Below the pieces are notes generated by a model that saw nothing but the letters and a program-made list of their open reading frames with translations, was not told the DNA's origin and did not search any database. From Symsagittifera roscoffensis (Eukaryota; Xenacoelomorpha; Acoela; Convolutidae), in assembly GCF_963678635.1 (NCBI RefSeq), contig NC_087065.1:43217430-43281429 (forward strand): 64,000 nucleotides of DNA, written 5' to 3'. How positions within the stretch are numbered: the stretch's first letter is position 1; each line of letters starts with the position of its first letter. Position numbers and translations under genes: made by a program. Below, piece by piece: positions 12,001 through 20,665 of this stretch.

Positions 12001-15000
12001 TTGCGGAATAAAATGTTTATAGAATTAATTTTCCCTGAGCTGAAGTAATAATTTTTTTGAACTGCGGAGCTCATAGCAAGAGCTATAAAAGTAATGAGTA
12101 CTATTTTATAGTTCTCAGTAATTTTTTTTAGGTTCACACTCAATTATGATTTTTCGCGGTTTGACTCATGGTTTCTTTTTAAGTTAAATTCATTTCCTTT
12201 GTTAAAAGGAAGGCAAACTCCACCATCGATCAGCAAAAGTGTAAAGGTCACGAAAAACGTGACAGACTTGTAATTTCGAAAATGGAAATTAGTTATCAGA
12301 TTTCGCAGCGAAAAAAAATACCTAGTGATCAAGTGCTCTCAAATTGGATTAGTTTTATCAAAAAAACACCAATGACAAATTATTTGTGAAATTTAGAGCT
12401 TCAAGAGCATATGTTTTTCCTTCGAAATTTGAAGTTGTTTCAAAAACAAGAAGTCAGTTTTTTTTCGGTTTCCTTGCGTTCATTATACAACTCTTTTGGC
12501 TATATATTGATTTATATTTGATTCAGTTTTTGTTTAGAGGATAAATTTTTCATTTTGTACTGATCTCATTTCTCGATTCATCGGCTTACTGACCCTCCGC
12601 CATTCTGTTTTTGGTTTTACATAGTTAGAACCATCTAGAAAGTTCTGTTTGTTATTGTAGTGGTGGCCATAGTGGTGACTCTGTTCTTCATCCCCTCGTT
12701 CACAGTGTACATCCTAGTGCTGCTCTCCTTCTTCGCCGCCATGTTGAGTGCCATGGGACTGATGGGTGCATGGGACCTGACATACTCACTCTCCACCTAC
12801 GTAGAGATCATGCTCGGATTCGGTTAGTCACTAAAGGTCCTCTTTAATGCACAAAAGAACGTCCTCTTAATTTCAGGTGATTGAGTTTTCTTGGTAATCA
12901 AAAAAGACCCTTTTATGGCTACAAAAACGACTGAAAGAAGAAACAGATCAATTTTTTCGTCTCGAAACTCAATAAAAAAAATTCAGTCGGCCTATTGATT
13001 GTATAATAATCATAATAATTTAGTTTCCAAGTATATGCAAAAAAAACACTTGGGAGAACGTCAAAGGCGTTTAGCTTGTCGAGTCACGCCTCAAGAGCAA
13101 ATATATTTATGCTAATCAATAAATCATAAAATTTATGAGTATTTTATCAATTTATTATGTTAACATCAACGACGTGCTCACGTATGATAACGCACCTTAT
13201 GTTGTGTTTTGCCGTTTTTGTTTAGAGGAAAATATTTGGGGGGGGGGGGGGGGGTATTTCGAACACTCACGGAAGGGGAATGTACTATGGCGAAGCGTGT
13301 TTTTTTATTATTCAGACTCAAATTTAGCGAATAGCAGATACGTAAGCGATGTGCGAAGACTGTTTCAAGTTGCGAAATGTAAATAGTTAATGAAAATGCT
13401 TAAGACTTAAGAGAGCATTAGAATCTGTGGATTTAGTGGCTGCAGGTGCACTGACACAAAAAAAAAGTTTTGAAAAGAATTCATTTTTTGCAGTTTTTTT
13501 TATTATAACTGTGGTCAGATCATTTGATGCACTTGCACAGCTTTTGCTGATGCATTACTTATTGTTCCGACTTTCGAAGAAAGTGCAGTATATTTATGTT
13601 TGGGATGATTTTTTTACTCCGTCATTTTTCGACTGTTTGACTAAACGATTTTGACAGCATTTTTTCTATGCGATCTGAAATATATTGTTGTGCTGAGTTC
13701 AAATGTAAAAAGATATTTTATCTGATTTTTTCTTAAAGTTACGGGGTTTGAAAATGGCTAAATTGGCCAAAATCCGATAATTAATTCGAGGTATATTGCG
13801 TTCTTGTAACACGTGTGAGCGGTGAATTGATGCGCTACAAATTTCATTGAGTTCAGCAATTTAGTCATATGAAAACAAAACTGCTCGTCTCAGGGCGAAG
13901 CCCTGAAAGTTTCGACTGCCTTTAAAACTCTATGAAATACTGTACGCTTTAAGATAATTTCATACATTTTCCAAAAAGAAATTAAATTTTTTCTAATATA
14001 TTTTTTTAAAAAACCGTCCCCCAAATGCTATATCAAGTTCTAAGCGTTATGTTTTGTTAATGGCAGAGTAATGAATGGACTAGATAGCATGAGACAATAT
14101 CACTTTGAAACAATTTTTGAGGCGGAGTAAATCTATACAGCTGGGAAGTTTAGCAAACATCTCCACAGGGTTATTTTCATATTTCCTCTTTCTTGTTGTT
14201 CACCCTTTTGCTTTTGAGTTTTGGTCGATACTGATGAAAATCGCTGTTGGTAAAATGAGAAAGCAGTTTGAATTTTCCGCCCAGAGAAGTCTGAAAATGG
14301 AACAGAAGATCTAATGGTATCTATCATGTTAATGTGTAATGATCGTAATTGCAACGAGCCCCCCAATTAACCTAGCAAATCCCATCTGTACTAAGACCTT
14401 GAACATTCTACTTTTAGATTGTAGTGGTGTCTCTAAGAAAGGACACAGAATTGCAGCCTTTTTGTGCAGTACCAGATGCACATCGCGGTTTTTCAAGAAG
14501 TTAAACTTGAAAATCGCACTCCCTCGCTGTGCCCAAATTATACACCGTATAAAAAGAACCGTATCTAAGAGGGAGATGGACTCCTTACTGTCAGTCATAG
14601 TTTCCTTCTATACGTGGAATTAAAAGTGGAAGTCAGAATTTCGGAGGCGCAATGCGCGCAAGTATAGGCCAACAACCAAAATCTTCGTATTTACAAATTT
14701 CTGCATCGCTTTAGCTATAATGTCCTCGAAGAGCTACTTGGGATCAGACTCGGATCCTAAATATTTGAATTGAATTTTACCCCGCTAAACAAACTTCCTC
14801 CGACAAGGCTGCGATGCTACACTAACACGTCAGCGTTATCCCGATATCTTTCCGTGACTTCGTCGTCTATTTAATTCATTCTTCCATGGCGCACAATTTT
14901 TAAGTTAGGCTCGAACCATCTCACAATTTTAATTATTCTTTCAATTTCAGAAGTTATACCGTTCGCTTCCCGTAAATTTTTTTTTATTTCAAAAAAGGCA

Positions 15001-17802
15001 TATTCGAAAAGATTTACCGAAATATTTAAGAGGTTTTAGCAAGAAAAAACTTTAGCAGCACGATGTTGAGGCCGCAGAGCACATACTGTAAATTGCCCAA
15101 AAATCAGGTTCTTTAATCCATCTGACTCTTTTTAAAATGTTTCAAGCAAACATATCATACCCAAAACTTCTAAATACGAAGAAGAAAATGGCGAGAAATC
15201 CTCCTGATTTTTAATCAACATACGTCGTCCAATGAGTTGTAGAAATTGGTCCGATCATTAAATGGCGGCAAGTCCCACCCAAATAAGTTTTATGACAAAA
15301 TTTTCTCGGCCGGTAGGAGGTCAATTGCCTTTAAGGTGCAAACCGAAAACACACACTAGTGATAAAGCTCAAAAAAGATCTAAGAGAAAATCCCTTGAAT
15401 TTAGCCTGAAAGCTCACTAAATTTTGTCACTCATGAAACTGAAAATAACATCAAAACGGGAAAGTCCTCAAAAAGGACCGGATGGTCTATGCACAGTCCA
15501 CCTTAAACATGTCGGAACAATAGCCATAGCCTTTTCAACATTTTTGGTCTTTATCTTTCTTTGAATAAAATTCCCACAAACATGCAATTATCACATGGTT
15601 AGCAATTGCATCCTCCTGGATCTCTTTCATAGCTCCAGCGTACCAGAAAGCATATTTAAGTGGTTGTCAAACTATCAGAGTGGACGTCAATCAAATGCTA
15701 TGTTCATGGACGACCTGTCAAGATCTAGGATTGTTCGTACAGGCGTCCCGCAAGGCTCAGTTTTATCCCCAACATTTTTATTTTTACGACAATGACGCTT
15801 CACTATCGCACTTTCGTTTAAAACTGCAGGCTTACAAGGTCTACTTCCACCCTTCCGTCCAGTATAGCAAAATTTCAACGGAATGACTAATTTTATCAAG
15901 TTAGCTAACTAAGTATCACAATTCTTACCTAAAGATTCCTTGTTTTTTCTACTACAAAGGTTCGGCGAGCTTTTTCTTTTAACAAAAAAATAACTTTAAC
16001 CCGAATGTGCTAATGAACAACGTTATACGGACCCACGAGAAACATCACAAATCACTTGGTGTCTTCTTCGACCCGCACCTAAGTTTCGCAGAAAACTGCA
16101 ACCCCAACGCAACCCCAACGCCCCCCCCCCCCCCCAGCTTTCCCATAATGTCTTTCCCCTTAATCACTCTGCATCATTTTATCTGTTCCAAGAACACCAC
16201 TCTTTTGACCCCAATGGACGTGTGGTTTCGTCCGACTGAAGTTGCGACGTTTCTGGGGCTTGGTTTGAGCATGCCAGACGCCCCCCCCCTTGGGAATAAA
16301 AGAAACAATAACATGGTTGTAAATGCGATTTTATAATCATGGCTTGTATACTAACCTGAAAAAAATTTATTTTCATATTATTAAACCTCAGCGCAAGCGT
16401 TAATAGCACTAAATAAATCTTCCCAAATTGTCCCAGATTGGCCATCTCTAAACCCCCATCACTTAACGAAAAAAAGTCACAGGTGAAAATGCTAAAGACA
16501 CCTTTTGTATTTAATATAGCGTGTGGGGGTTAAATTTCAGAAAAAATGAAAACAAATTATTTGTCAACTATTCTACTGAAAACTTTGTATTTGTTCCGAC
16601 TTTCGAAGAAAGTGCAAAAAATTTATGCTAGTTGGCCTTTAGGTTCAGTCGAAAAGTTCATGGCTTGGACCTGATATACGAGCAGTCTTGTTTTAAAAAC
16701 TTCATAAATCACTGATACATTTCTCATACTATTCATAACTTGCTGATGCATTACTTTTTTTGCGGTTCATTTGAAATACTATTTATAACTTGTTCCGATC
16801 CGACGGTTTAGCCGTGTTCGTAATAATATCAAAGCAGCCGCGAGCGGCTATAAACAATTTTTCATTCTTTTGGCGCTGAAGTAAAGTTTGTCATGCCTAT
16901 GTTTTTTTAAAATGGTCAAAAGATTTAAATGGCACATAATAGTAAATGTCAAGCTTAGAAAGAAAAGTATTACATGCGTTTGGATCTCTACAAATCTTTG
17001 TGCGTTTCTGAAACATTCAGCTGCTTCCAAAACTCCAGCTGCTTACAAAAACATTAGTGATTGTCCAATCGTGACAAATGTATTGATTTAAAGATGAGTC
17101 AATGCTGTCCTGGTTTATTATTTTGTCTTCAAGAGTTTTGTAGACCAGAAAAGCGTGAGGAGACAATTCATCACAGGCGACAATTCGTAACGGTAGAATA
17201 AGCGTGGAACAGTGATTCACGCACAGTATTCTTCTCGTGCCTGATGTAAGCACAGCGGTGCGAACCGGAGCAAGCGTATTCTACTTGCCACTGTCTTGTT
17301 ACGAATTGTCGCCCTAACCAGAAAAGTCAATAATCTCTGTGAAACTTCTATTTCAGGGCTATGCATCGACTATATGGCCCACATGGCAAGGGGCTTCATG
17401 GTTGCCGAGGGATCAACTCCCCAGCAGAGAGTGAGAGCCGCTTTGAGCTCTGTGGGTGTGGCAATGAGCAACGCGGTTCTAACCTCAGTTCTCGGCATTG
17501 TGATGCTAGGCGCGGCTGCAAGTTTCGCTAACAGGAGTTTCTTCCGCTCTATGTTCTTGATTTTTCTCTGCAGCTATCTTTTCGGAGTGTGGTTGTTGCC
17601 CGCTGTGCTGTCAGTTGCGGCACCACAAATTGCAGGCAGGCAGACCAGAAAAAATCAAAAATCTAACGCTCAATTTCTGTCGAAAGAGGCAGCCCTTCCT
17701 ACAGGCATTAACGAGAAGCCCTTTTATGACGACGACAAATATTCAGCTTACATCGAAGCTAAAGCTGAAGAAAACCCAAATTACGTGGAAGAAGCGTTTT
17801 GA
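1..17802 (+). CDS. Patched-related RND/sterol-sensing-domain membrane protein, 3' part of gene (joined exons)
   Basis: Overview of the multi-exon gene. Exons: 1-55 (probable), 1817-2059, 4846-5046, 7610-7768, 9170-9588, 9759-9971, 11006-11213, 12661-12822 and 17357-17802. All junctions are GT-AG and all phases agree, giving about 701 residues open to a TGA at 17800-17802. The order of segments matches the Patched/PTCHD/Ptr family: TM2-TM6 sterol-sensing domain, TM7, a large extracellular domain, then TM8-TM12. TM4 carries GIGIDA and TM10 carries GLCIDY, the two intramembrane acidic positions typical of RND-fold proteins. Family members handle sterols or lipids, or modulate Hedgehog-type signalling; the substrate here is unknown. 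TM1 and the first extracellular domain are off the left edge. It most resembles PTCHD3-like proteins, but a specific orthologue cannot be assigned from sequence reading alone. Confidence 0.9.
56..1816 (+). other. Intron (if exon 1-55 is real); carries left arm of an inverted repeat
   Basis: AT-rich non-coding DNA ending in a TTTTCAG acceptor. No credible coding potential; the short open frames are not conserved with anything recognisable. About 1,000-1,585 is one arm of an inverted repeat whose partner is in the next intron. Confidence 0.55.
1000..1585 (-). repeat. Dispersed intronic repeat R2, left (inverted) arm
   Basis: Reverse-complement match to about 3,945-4,545. Shared landmarks include AGTAGCACAGAA against TTCTGTGCTACTT, TTACTCAGG against ACTCAAGTAAAA, and GCGTGGAAAACAAAAA against TTTTTGTTTTCCACGC. 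Further diverged partial copies of the same family occur near 36,240-36,400 (this orientation) and 38,770-38,900 (opposite orientation). No terminal inverted repeat or protein was identified, so its class is unknown. Confidence 0.65.
1817..2059 (+). CDS. Patched-related gene exon: TM2, TM3 and start of TM4 (sterol-sensing domain)
   Basis: The acceptor TTTTCAG precedes 1817 and the donor GTAGGA starts at 2060. The 243 nt begin with the last two bases of a codon and end with one base. The frame encodes two strongly hydrophobic helices: TM2 (PLLGAGAGLLIVYCVLATF) and TM3 (LTLLGIFSTALSLGAAFGI). It then starts TM4 (SAIIPFVVS-G). The spacing and the L-x-G-I-F-S-T-A-L-S-L-G run are characteristic of Patched-family sterol-sensing domains. 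The codon split across the intron becomes the first glycine of the TM4 motif GIGIDA in the next exon. Confidence 0.9.
2100..2560 (+). repeat. Dispersed intronic repeat R1, copy 1
   Basis: Shares, in order, a TTCAGACTCTTRT stretch, an AGATTTTCCAGCGG-type stretch, an AATTGTTCTAGAA stretch and a TCATTGACTCTT tail with copies at 2,880-3,330 and 12,130-12,540. Much diverged. No coding capacity seen. Confidence 0.5.
2880..3330 (+). repeat. Dispersed intronic repeat R1, copy 2
   Basis: Close in layout to the copy at 12,130-12,540. Both contain TTAAAAGGAAGGCAAACTCC, then a CAGCAAAAGTG stretch, an AGATTTCSCAGCG stretch and a GCGTTCATTA tail. A further fragment is at about 8,930-9,110. It recurs only in introns of the Patched-related gene, so it may be a small non-autonomous element or ancient segmental copies. 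Confidence 0.6.
3945..4545 (+). repeat. Dispersed intronic repeat R2, right arm
   Basis: Reverse complement of about 1,000-1,585. The two arms flank the exon at 1817-2059 at distances of about 0.2 and 1.9 kb. Confidence 0.65.
4846..5046 (+). CDS. Patched-related gene exon: TM4 end, TM5 and start of TM6
   Basis: Starts after TTGAG and ends before donor GTTAGT; 201 nt, entering with two codon bases and leaving with one. Encodes GIGIDAILVLSTEWANL, then the linker NPVERVGLTMERSFMGVS, TM5 (HLTSLLAFLVGMI) and SPFPAVDYLCGYM, all hallmark positions of the Patched sterol-sensing domain. An alternative donor GTACAT at 5039 exists, but only the 5047 donor keeps the next exon in the frame that reads as TM6. 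Oddity: the usual paired aspartates of TM4 (GxGxDD) are Asp-Ala here. Confidence 0.92.
5047..7609 (+). other. Intron containing a long degenerate tandem repeat
   Basis: About 5,100-5,450 shows nothing notable. From about 5,690 to 7,540 the intron is almost entirely a decayed tandem repeat (see separate entry). No exon is missing here by phase or by protein alignment. Confidence 0.8.
5690..7540 (+). repeat. Degenerate ~80-100 bp tandem repeat inside intron
   Basis: The theme AAGTTTCATAGCTTGAATAG, a TTGCTTAGAAAA-like stretch, TTTTGCGAACCGATTTG and CTATGAAATAACTTGAAAT recurs about twenty times. Clear occurrences of the TTTCATAGCTT core or near variants lie near 5,828, 6,013, 6,098, 6,178, 6,260, 6,462, 6,608, 7,283 and 7,522. 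Units vary in length and sequence, so the array is old. No coding potential. Confidence 0.75.
7610..7768 (+). CDS. Patched-related gene exon: TM6 and start of cytoplasmic loop
   Basis: Acceptor TTTTCAG at 7609, donor GTAATG at 7769; 159 nt, phase two in and one out. The frame reads VCITLAWFGEGTFFLACLCL (TM6), followed by the basic HGRWAREHKG and a Lys/Gln/Asn-rich stretch, as expected for the TM6-TM7 cytoplasmic linker. The two other frames are also open across most of the exon, but only this one matches the family and both neighbouring phases. Confidence 0.88.
7769..9169 (+). other. Intron holding an antisense LINE 3' end and an R1 fragment
   Basis: The GC-richer block at 7,930-8,720 stands out from its surroundings and is a LINE fragment on the opposite strand. 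About 8,930-9,110 resembles repeat R1. The remainder is simple AT-rich sequence. Confidence 0.75.
7935..8710 (-). mobile_element. Jockey/I-like LINE 3' fragment, antisense in intron
   Basis: On the minus strand, with frame breaks, the translation contains RRTLAQLQISYSPFLNSYL, then NRIAPE, CPDC, HTTAHL and finally LDKPREVAFFL. This is the conserved C-terminal order of jockey/I-type ORF2 proteins (arginine-rich stretch, CxxC..H zinc-knuckle-like region, NPxEVAxFL end). The further upstream minus-strand open region (8,432-8,713) is proline/serine-rich and carries no recognisable domain. Stops and frameshifts make it a dead fragment. The same C-terminal ending occurs in the + strand LINE at 16,160-16,290. 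Confidence 0.7.
9170..9588 (+). CDS. Patched-related gene exon: cytoplasmic loop end, TM7 and start of second extracellular domain
   Basis: The acceptor TTCTTTCAG and donor GTGAGA bound 419 nt, entering with two bases and leaving at a codon boundary. It encodes an acidic loop (DEPDNALEKPVLDF), then TM7 (CVIIFGLGVGLGLAIISVY). After TM7 comes an extracellular stretch with YYKEDSSIGEFYDARR and QCVFDKQLDYSNNATRQ. In Patched-related proteins this position after TM7 begins the second large extracellular domain; NNAT is a possible N-glycosylation sequon. Confidence 0.92.
9759..9971 (+). CDS. Patched-related gene exon: second extracellular domain, middle
   Basis: A phase 0-0 exon of exactly 71 codons between acceptor TTGATTAG and donor GTGGGT. 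The intron before it is only 170 bp, the shortest in the gene. Encodes TNWLSMFEQFYTP and a long soluble stretch with LNAYLPSPNLPVFAFLRW and DDVRFNDDLTK. The pattern of a W/F-rich loop ending in a conserved DDV/FNDD segment resembles PTCHD3-type extracellular domains. An NET sequon is present near the middle. Confidence 0.9.
10330..10482 (+). mobile_element. tRNA-derived SINE-like element 1
   Basis: An A-box-like TAGCGTAGAGG at 10343-10353 is followed 20 nt later by a perfect B box GGTTCGAACC at 10374-10383, then a non-tRNA body ending in a T-rich run near 10,470. The cloverleaf is not convincing (short, poor acceptor stem), so a SINE head is likelier than a functional tRNA. Confidence 0.5.
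10775..10945 (+). mobile_element. tRNA-derived SINE-like element 2
   Basis: Carries GGTCGGATGTTCGAGGCCC (10835-10853), like a tRNA T-arm with the B box GTTCGAGGCC. An upstream CTCAGCCCAGAAGTT could be a decayed A box, and a T-rich run follows at about 10,930. Different sequence from element 1. Confidence 0.4.
11006..11213 (+). CDS. Patched-related gene exon: end of second extracellular domain and start of TM8
   Basis: Acceptor TTTTGTAG, donor GTAAGG; 208 nt, starting in phase 0 and leaving one base. Encodes ITVARFYINLIVSTSGAAES, an amphipathic segment (KILDSLKAVMDMYGDSL), YSFVLSELERNVLLRGEVW and the start of TM8 (ISISIVA). The VARFxI and the E-R-x-V-L-x-E/R-x-V pattern just before TM8 are typical of Patched-related proteins. 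Confidence 0.92.
11214..12660 (+). other. Intron, largely featureless, with one R1 repeat copy
   Basis: Donor GTAAGG to acceptor TTATTGTAG. From 11,270 to 12,100 I see only AT-rich sequence. R1 copy 3 follows at about 12,130-12,540. Confidence 0.75.
12130..12540 (+). repeat. Dispersed intronic repeat R1, copy 3
   Basis: Best match to the copy at 2,880-3,330, with the same succession of AGGAAGGCAAACTCC, AGCAAAAGTGT, CAGATTTCGCAGCG and GCGTTCATTA blocks. Confidence 0.6.
12661..12822 (+). CDS. Patched-related gene exon: TM8-TM9 and start of TM10
   Basis: Starts after TTATTGTAG and ends before GTTAGT; 162 nt, two bases in and one out. Encodes VVAIVVTLFFIPS (TM8), FTVYILVLLSFFAAMLSAMG (TM9) and GAWDLTYSLSTYVEIMLGF (start of TM10). 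This is the RND second-half pattern in which the last residues join the following exon as GFGLCIDYM. Its donor is the one that would be shared by any of the six downstream terminal exons. Confidence 0.92.
13238..13254 (+). repeat. Homopolymer run of 17 guanines
   Basis: An isolated G17 run in AT-rich intron DNA. Its length may be inexact because sequencers miscount homopolymers. Confidence 0.9.
14330..16290 (+). mobile_element. Decayed jockey-like LINE (endonuclease, reverse transcriptase, C-terminus)
   Basis: In scattered frames on the + strand the three ORF2 parts lie in order. The endonuclease is at about 14,330-14,620: HIAVFQEVKLENRTPSL and NYTPYKKNR, matching the QETKL..NYT..R.DR pattern of the jockey group. 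The reverse transcriptase is at about 15,460-15,790: SPQKGPDGL, IFKWLSNYQSGRQSNA and the hallmark GVPQGSVLSP. Its C-terminal side is at 16,040-16,100 (HKSLGVFFDPHLSF). The end of the protein is at about 16,170-16,275 (HHFICSKNTTLLTPMDVW, then RPTEVATFLGL). Many stops, frameshifts and probable deletions make it inactive. The clade is assigned by motif only. Confidence 0.75.
16121..16135 (+). repeat. Homopolymer run of 15 cytosines inside the LINE relic
   Basis: C15 directly after two AACCCC repeats, between the reverse transcriptase end and the C-terminal motif of the LINE. Confidence 0.9.
17357..17802 (+). CDS. Patched-related terminal exon, copy 1 (intact)
   Basis: Acceptor CTATTTCAG at 17356. 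Two bases complete the codon from 12822, then 147 codons run to TGA at 17800-17802. Encodes the end of TM10 (GLCIDYMAHMARGF, with the intramembrane Asp), a loop with STPQQRVRAALSS, TM11 (AVLTSVLGIVMLGAAASF), TM12 (FLIFLCSYLFGVWLLPAVLSV) and a hydrophilic tail with EKPFYDDDKYSAYIEAK. The acidic/tyrosine-rich tail could carry trafficking signals, but that is inference. As the nearest intact copy to the upstream donor it is the default last exon. I saw no AATAAA in the 450 bp after the stop, only GATAAA variants. Confidence 0.93.
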
Positions 17803-18258
17803 AGTGAAAATCTGACAGCACATTGACATTATCGTAGAAGGGAAAACTTTAAATAATTTGATTATTTGAATTTTTGTACAGATTTTTTTTCAAGTTTTCA
17901 ATTATAGTGTGCATATTTGGATAAAAATTTTTTGCTCATTTTTCATTTGTAATATTGCGATAAAAATTGTTTCCTAAATAATCTTTTGTAAATCTCTTTC
18001 TTTAAACGAATTTGAAATGTATGTAATATCACAGTGTAAATTTAAACACTTTCGTCTCGATTGGTCATTTAAAAGTCCATGAATTGTTCAAAAAAACTAT
18101 AACTTTCCTTTTGCTTCGAAGAAAGATTTTTCTGATTACATGCAGGGCCCTAAAATTGATATACTGGCTTCTTTCACGACAGTATGTACCAATCTTGATG
18201 GGGGAGACGCTATTTTTGGGATGAAACTTTTCAAAATGTGCCTTATCACGTCTTTTTG

Positions 18259-18882
18259 TCATAACTTGCTGATGCATTACTTTTTTTGCGGTTCATTTGA
18301 AATACTATTTATAACTTGTTCCGATCCGACGGTTTAGCCGTGTTCGTAATAATATCAAAGCAGCCGCGAGCGGCTATAAACAATTTTTCATTCTTTTGGC
18401 GCTGAAGTAAAGTTTGTCATGCCTATGTTTTTTTAAAATGGTCAAAAGATTTAAATGGCACATAATAGTAAATGTCAAGCTTAGAAAGAAAAGTATTACA
18501 TGCGTTTGGATCTCTACAAATCTTTGTGCGTTTCTGAAACATTCAGCTGCTTCCAAAACTCCAGCTGCTTACAAAAACATTAGTGATTGTCCAATCGTGA
18601 CAAATGTATTGATTTAAAGATGAGTCAATGCTGTCCTGGTTTATTATTTTGTCTTCAAGAGTTTTGTAGACCAGAAAAGCGTGAGGAGACAATTCATCAC
18701 AGGCGACAATTCGTAACGGTAGAATAAGCGTGGAACAGTGATTCACGCACAGTATTCTTCTCGTGCCTGATGTAAGCACAGCGGTGCGAACCGGAGCAAG
18801 CGTATTCTACTTGCCACTGTCTTGTTACGAATTGTCGCCCTAACCAGAAAAGTCAATAATCTCTGTGAAACTTCTATTTCAG
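18259..18882 (+). repeat. Unit 2 left flank, duplicate of 16,733-17,356
   Basis: Nearly base-for-base copy of the sequence before copy 1, at an offset of 1,526. It includes the hairpin-prone CAGCCGCGAGCGGCT block. The short open frames here recur only because the whole block is duplicated; they show no protein family. Confidence 0.9.
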
Positions 18883-19328
18883 GGCTATGCATCGACTATA
18901 TGGCCCACATGGCAAGGGGCTTCATGGTTGCCGAGGGATCAACTCCCCAGCAGAGAGTGAGAGCCGCTTTGAGCTCTGTGGGTGTGGCAATGAGCAACGC
19001 GGTTCTAACCTCAGTTCTCGGCATTGTGATGCTAGGTGCGGCTGCAAGTTTCGCTAACAGGAGTTTCTTCCGCTCTATGTTCTTGATTTTTCTCTGCAGC
19101 TATCTTTTCGGAGTGTGGTTGTTGCCCGCTGTGCTGTCAGTTGCGGCACCACAAATTGCAGGCAGGCAGACCAGAAAAACACAAAAATCTAACGCTCAAT
19201 TTCTGTCGAAAGAGGCAGCCCTTCCTACAGGCATTAACGAGAAGCCCTTTTATGACGACGACAAATATTCAGCTTACATCGAAGCTAAAGCTGAAGAAAA
19301 CCCAAATTACGTGGAAGAAGCGTTTTGA
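18883..19328 (+). CDS. Patched-related terminal exon, copy 2 (intact)
   Basis: Intact acceptor, open frame and stop at 19326-19328. Compared with copy 1 I find one amino acid difference (Asn to Thr in the tail, RKNQK to RKTQK) and one silent change (17,514 C against T in copy 2). It lies in a 1,526 bp duplicate of unit 1. The upstream donor at 12823 could splice to it, giving practically the same protein with a different 3' end. Confidence 0.85.
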
Positions 19329-20665
19329 AGTGAAAATCTGACAGCACATTGACATTATCGTAGAAGGGAAAACTTTAAATAATTTGATTATTTGAATTTT
19401 TGTACAGATTTTTTTTCAAGTTTTCAATTATAGTGTGCATATTTGGATAAAAATTTTTTGCTCATTTTCATTTGTAATATTGCGATAAAAATTGTTTCTT
19501 AAATAATCTTTTGTAAATCTCTTTCTTTAAACGAATTTGAAATGTATGTAATATCACAGTGTAAATTTAAACACTTTCGTCTCGATTGGTCATTTAAAAG
19601 TCCATGAATTGTTCAAAAAAACTATAACTTTCCTTTTGCTTCGAAGAAAGATTTTTCTGATTACATGCAGGGCCCTAAAATTGATATACCGGCTTCTTTC
19701 ACGACAGTATGTACCAATCTTGATGGGGGAGACGCTATTTTTGGGATGAAACTTTTCAAAATGTGCCTTATCACGTCTTTTTGTCGTTTTTTCCATTAAT
19801 TTGCCTGCGGTGCAGAAAAATTTGTCAAAATAGTGGTGTCTTTATTGCGTTGTACGTCAGGGTAATAAAAAAAAGGTTTCGTACGCTTTTTGCTATTTAA
19901 TCCAAATGTCAACTCGCTCAAGTAATCCATACAAATTGGTTTAGGCAAATTGATTGGTACCAATTATTCATACAATAGTTAAATATAATTTTCAGTACTT
20001 TTTGCTCCGATTTTTTCAGAAAGAGACAAATAATTGTGCTCGGGTTTTTTCCTCTGAACTAGCATTTTTGACGTAATTTTTGTACCACCTGAGAGGTATT
20101 GACGTGCGCAGGTAGAAACTTGCAACGGTGATTCACCGATAAATTTTTGAACAAAAATAGGGCGGTTGGAAAATTCCCAATATGATAAAAGTTTCTGTTT
20201 GATAAGAACAGTGATTATGAAAAAATTATTGGGACCGGGTATTTTTTTTGATTTCTTTCTTTTAGACTCTTTGGATTTTTTTTACTATTCCAAAAATTCA
20301 GTATTTCTCAGAAACTACGCTATCGATTATTAAAAAAAAGTAAAACCAATGGGAAGTCGGCCCACACTGCTAGGTGTTTGCATAATCTTCTAGGCTCTTT
20401 AAACTTTCCTTCACTTTCTACAGCCTTCGAAAAATTGTGTGGGGGATTTTTTGACCAATAATTTTGAACTTGACATTTTCCTCAAAAAGTACACTTTCCA
20501 AATCTGTGAGGTTGAATTCTTCTCGTGCCGGATGTAAGCGCAGCGTAGCGAACCGGACTAAATGTATTCTACTTGCCTCTTCTTAACATGTTACGAATTG
20601 TCGCATGTTAAGAATTGTCGCACTAACCAGAAAAGTCAATAATCTCTCTGAAACTTCTATTTCAG
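19329..20665 (+). repeat. Inter-exon spacer between copies 2 and 3
   Basis: About 1.34 kb of non-coding spacer shared with units 3-6. It ends in TTCTCGTGCC and a doubled GAATTGTCGC segment before the next acceptor. The unit-1 spacer is truncated at about 18,258 relative to this one. Confidence 0.8.

Larger units (their letters stand above)
12823..17356 (+). other. Last intron: G-run, decayed LINE and C-run before the terminal-exon array
   Basis: Contains an uninterrupted run of 17 G (13,238-13,254) and a jockey-like LINE relic (about 14,330-16,290) with a run of 15 C (16,121-16,135). The 25-bp sequence around TTCCGACTTTCGAAGAAAG recurs at about 13,565 and 16,593. From 16,733 the first unit of the terminal-exon array begins. 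Confidence 0.75.

Noticed and set aside
14105-14623. Overlapping open frames on both strands in the last intron
   Set aside because: They cover the decayed LINE endonuclease region; the meaningful frame is split by stops.
16848-17253. Duplicated minus-strand open frames before terminal exon copies 1 and 2
   Set aside because: Identical only because unit 1 was recently duplicated; composition and lack of recognisable domains argue against genes.
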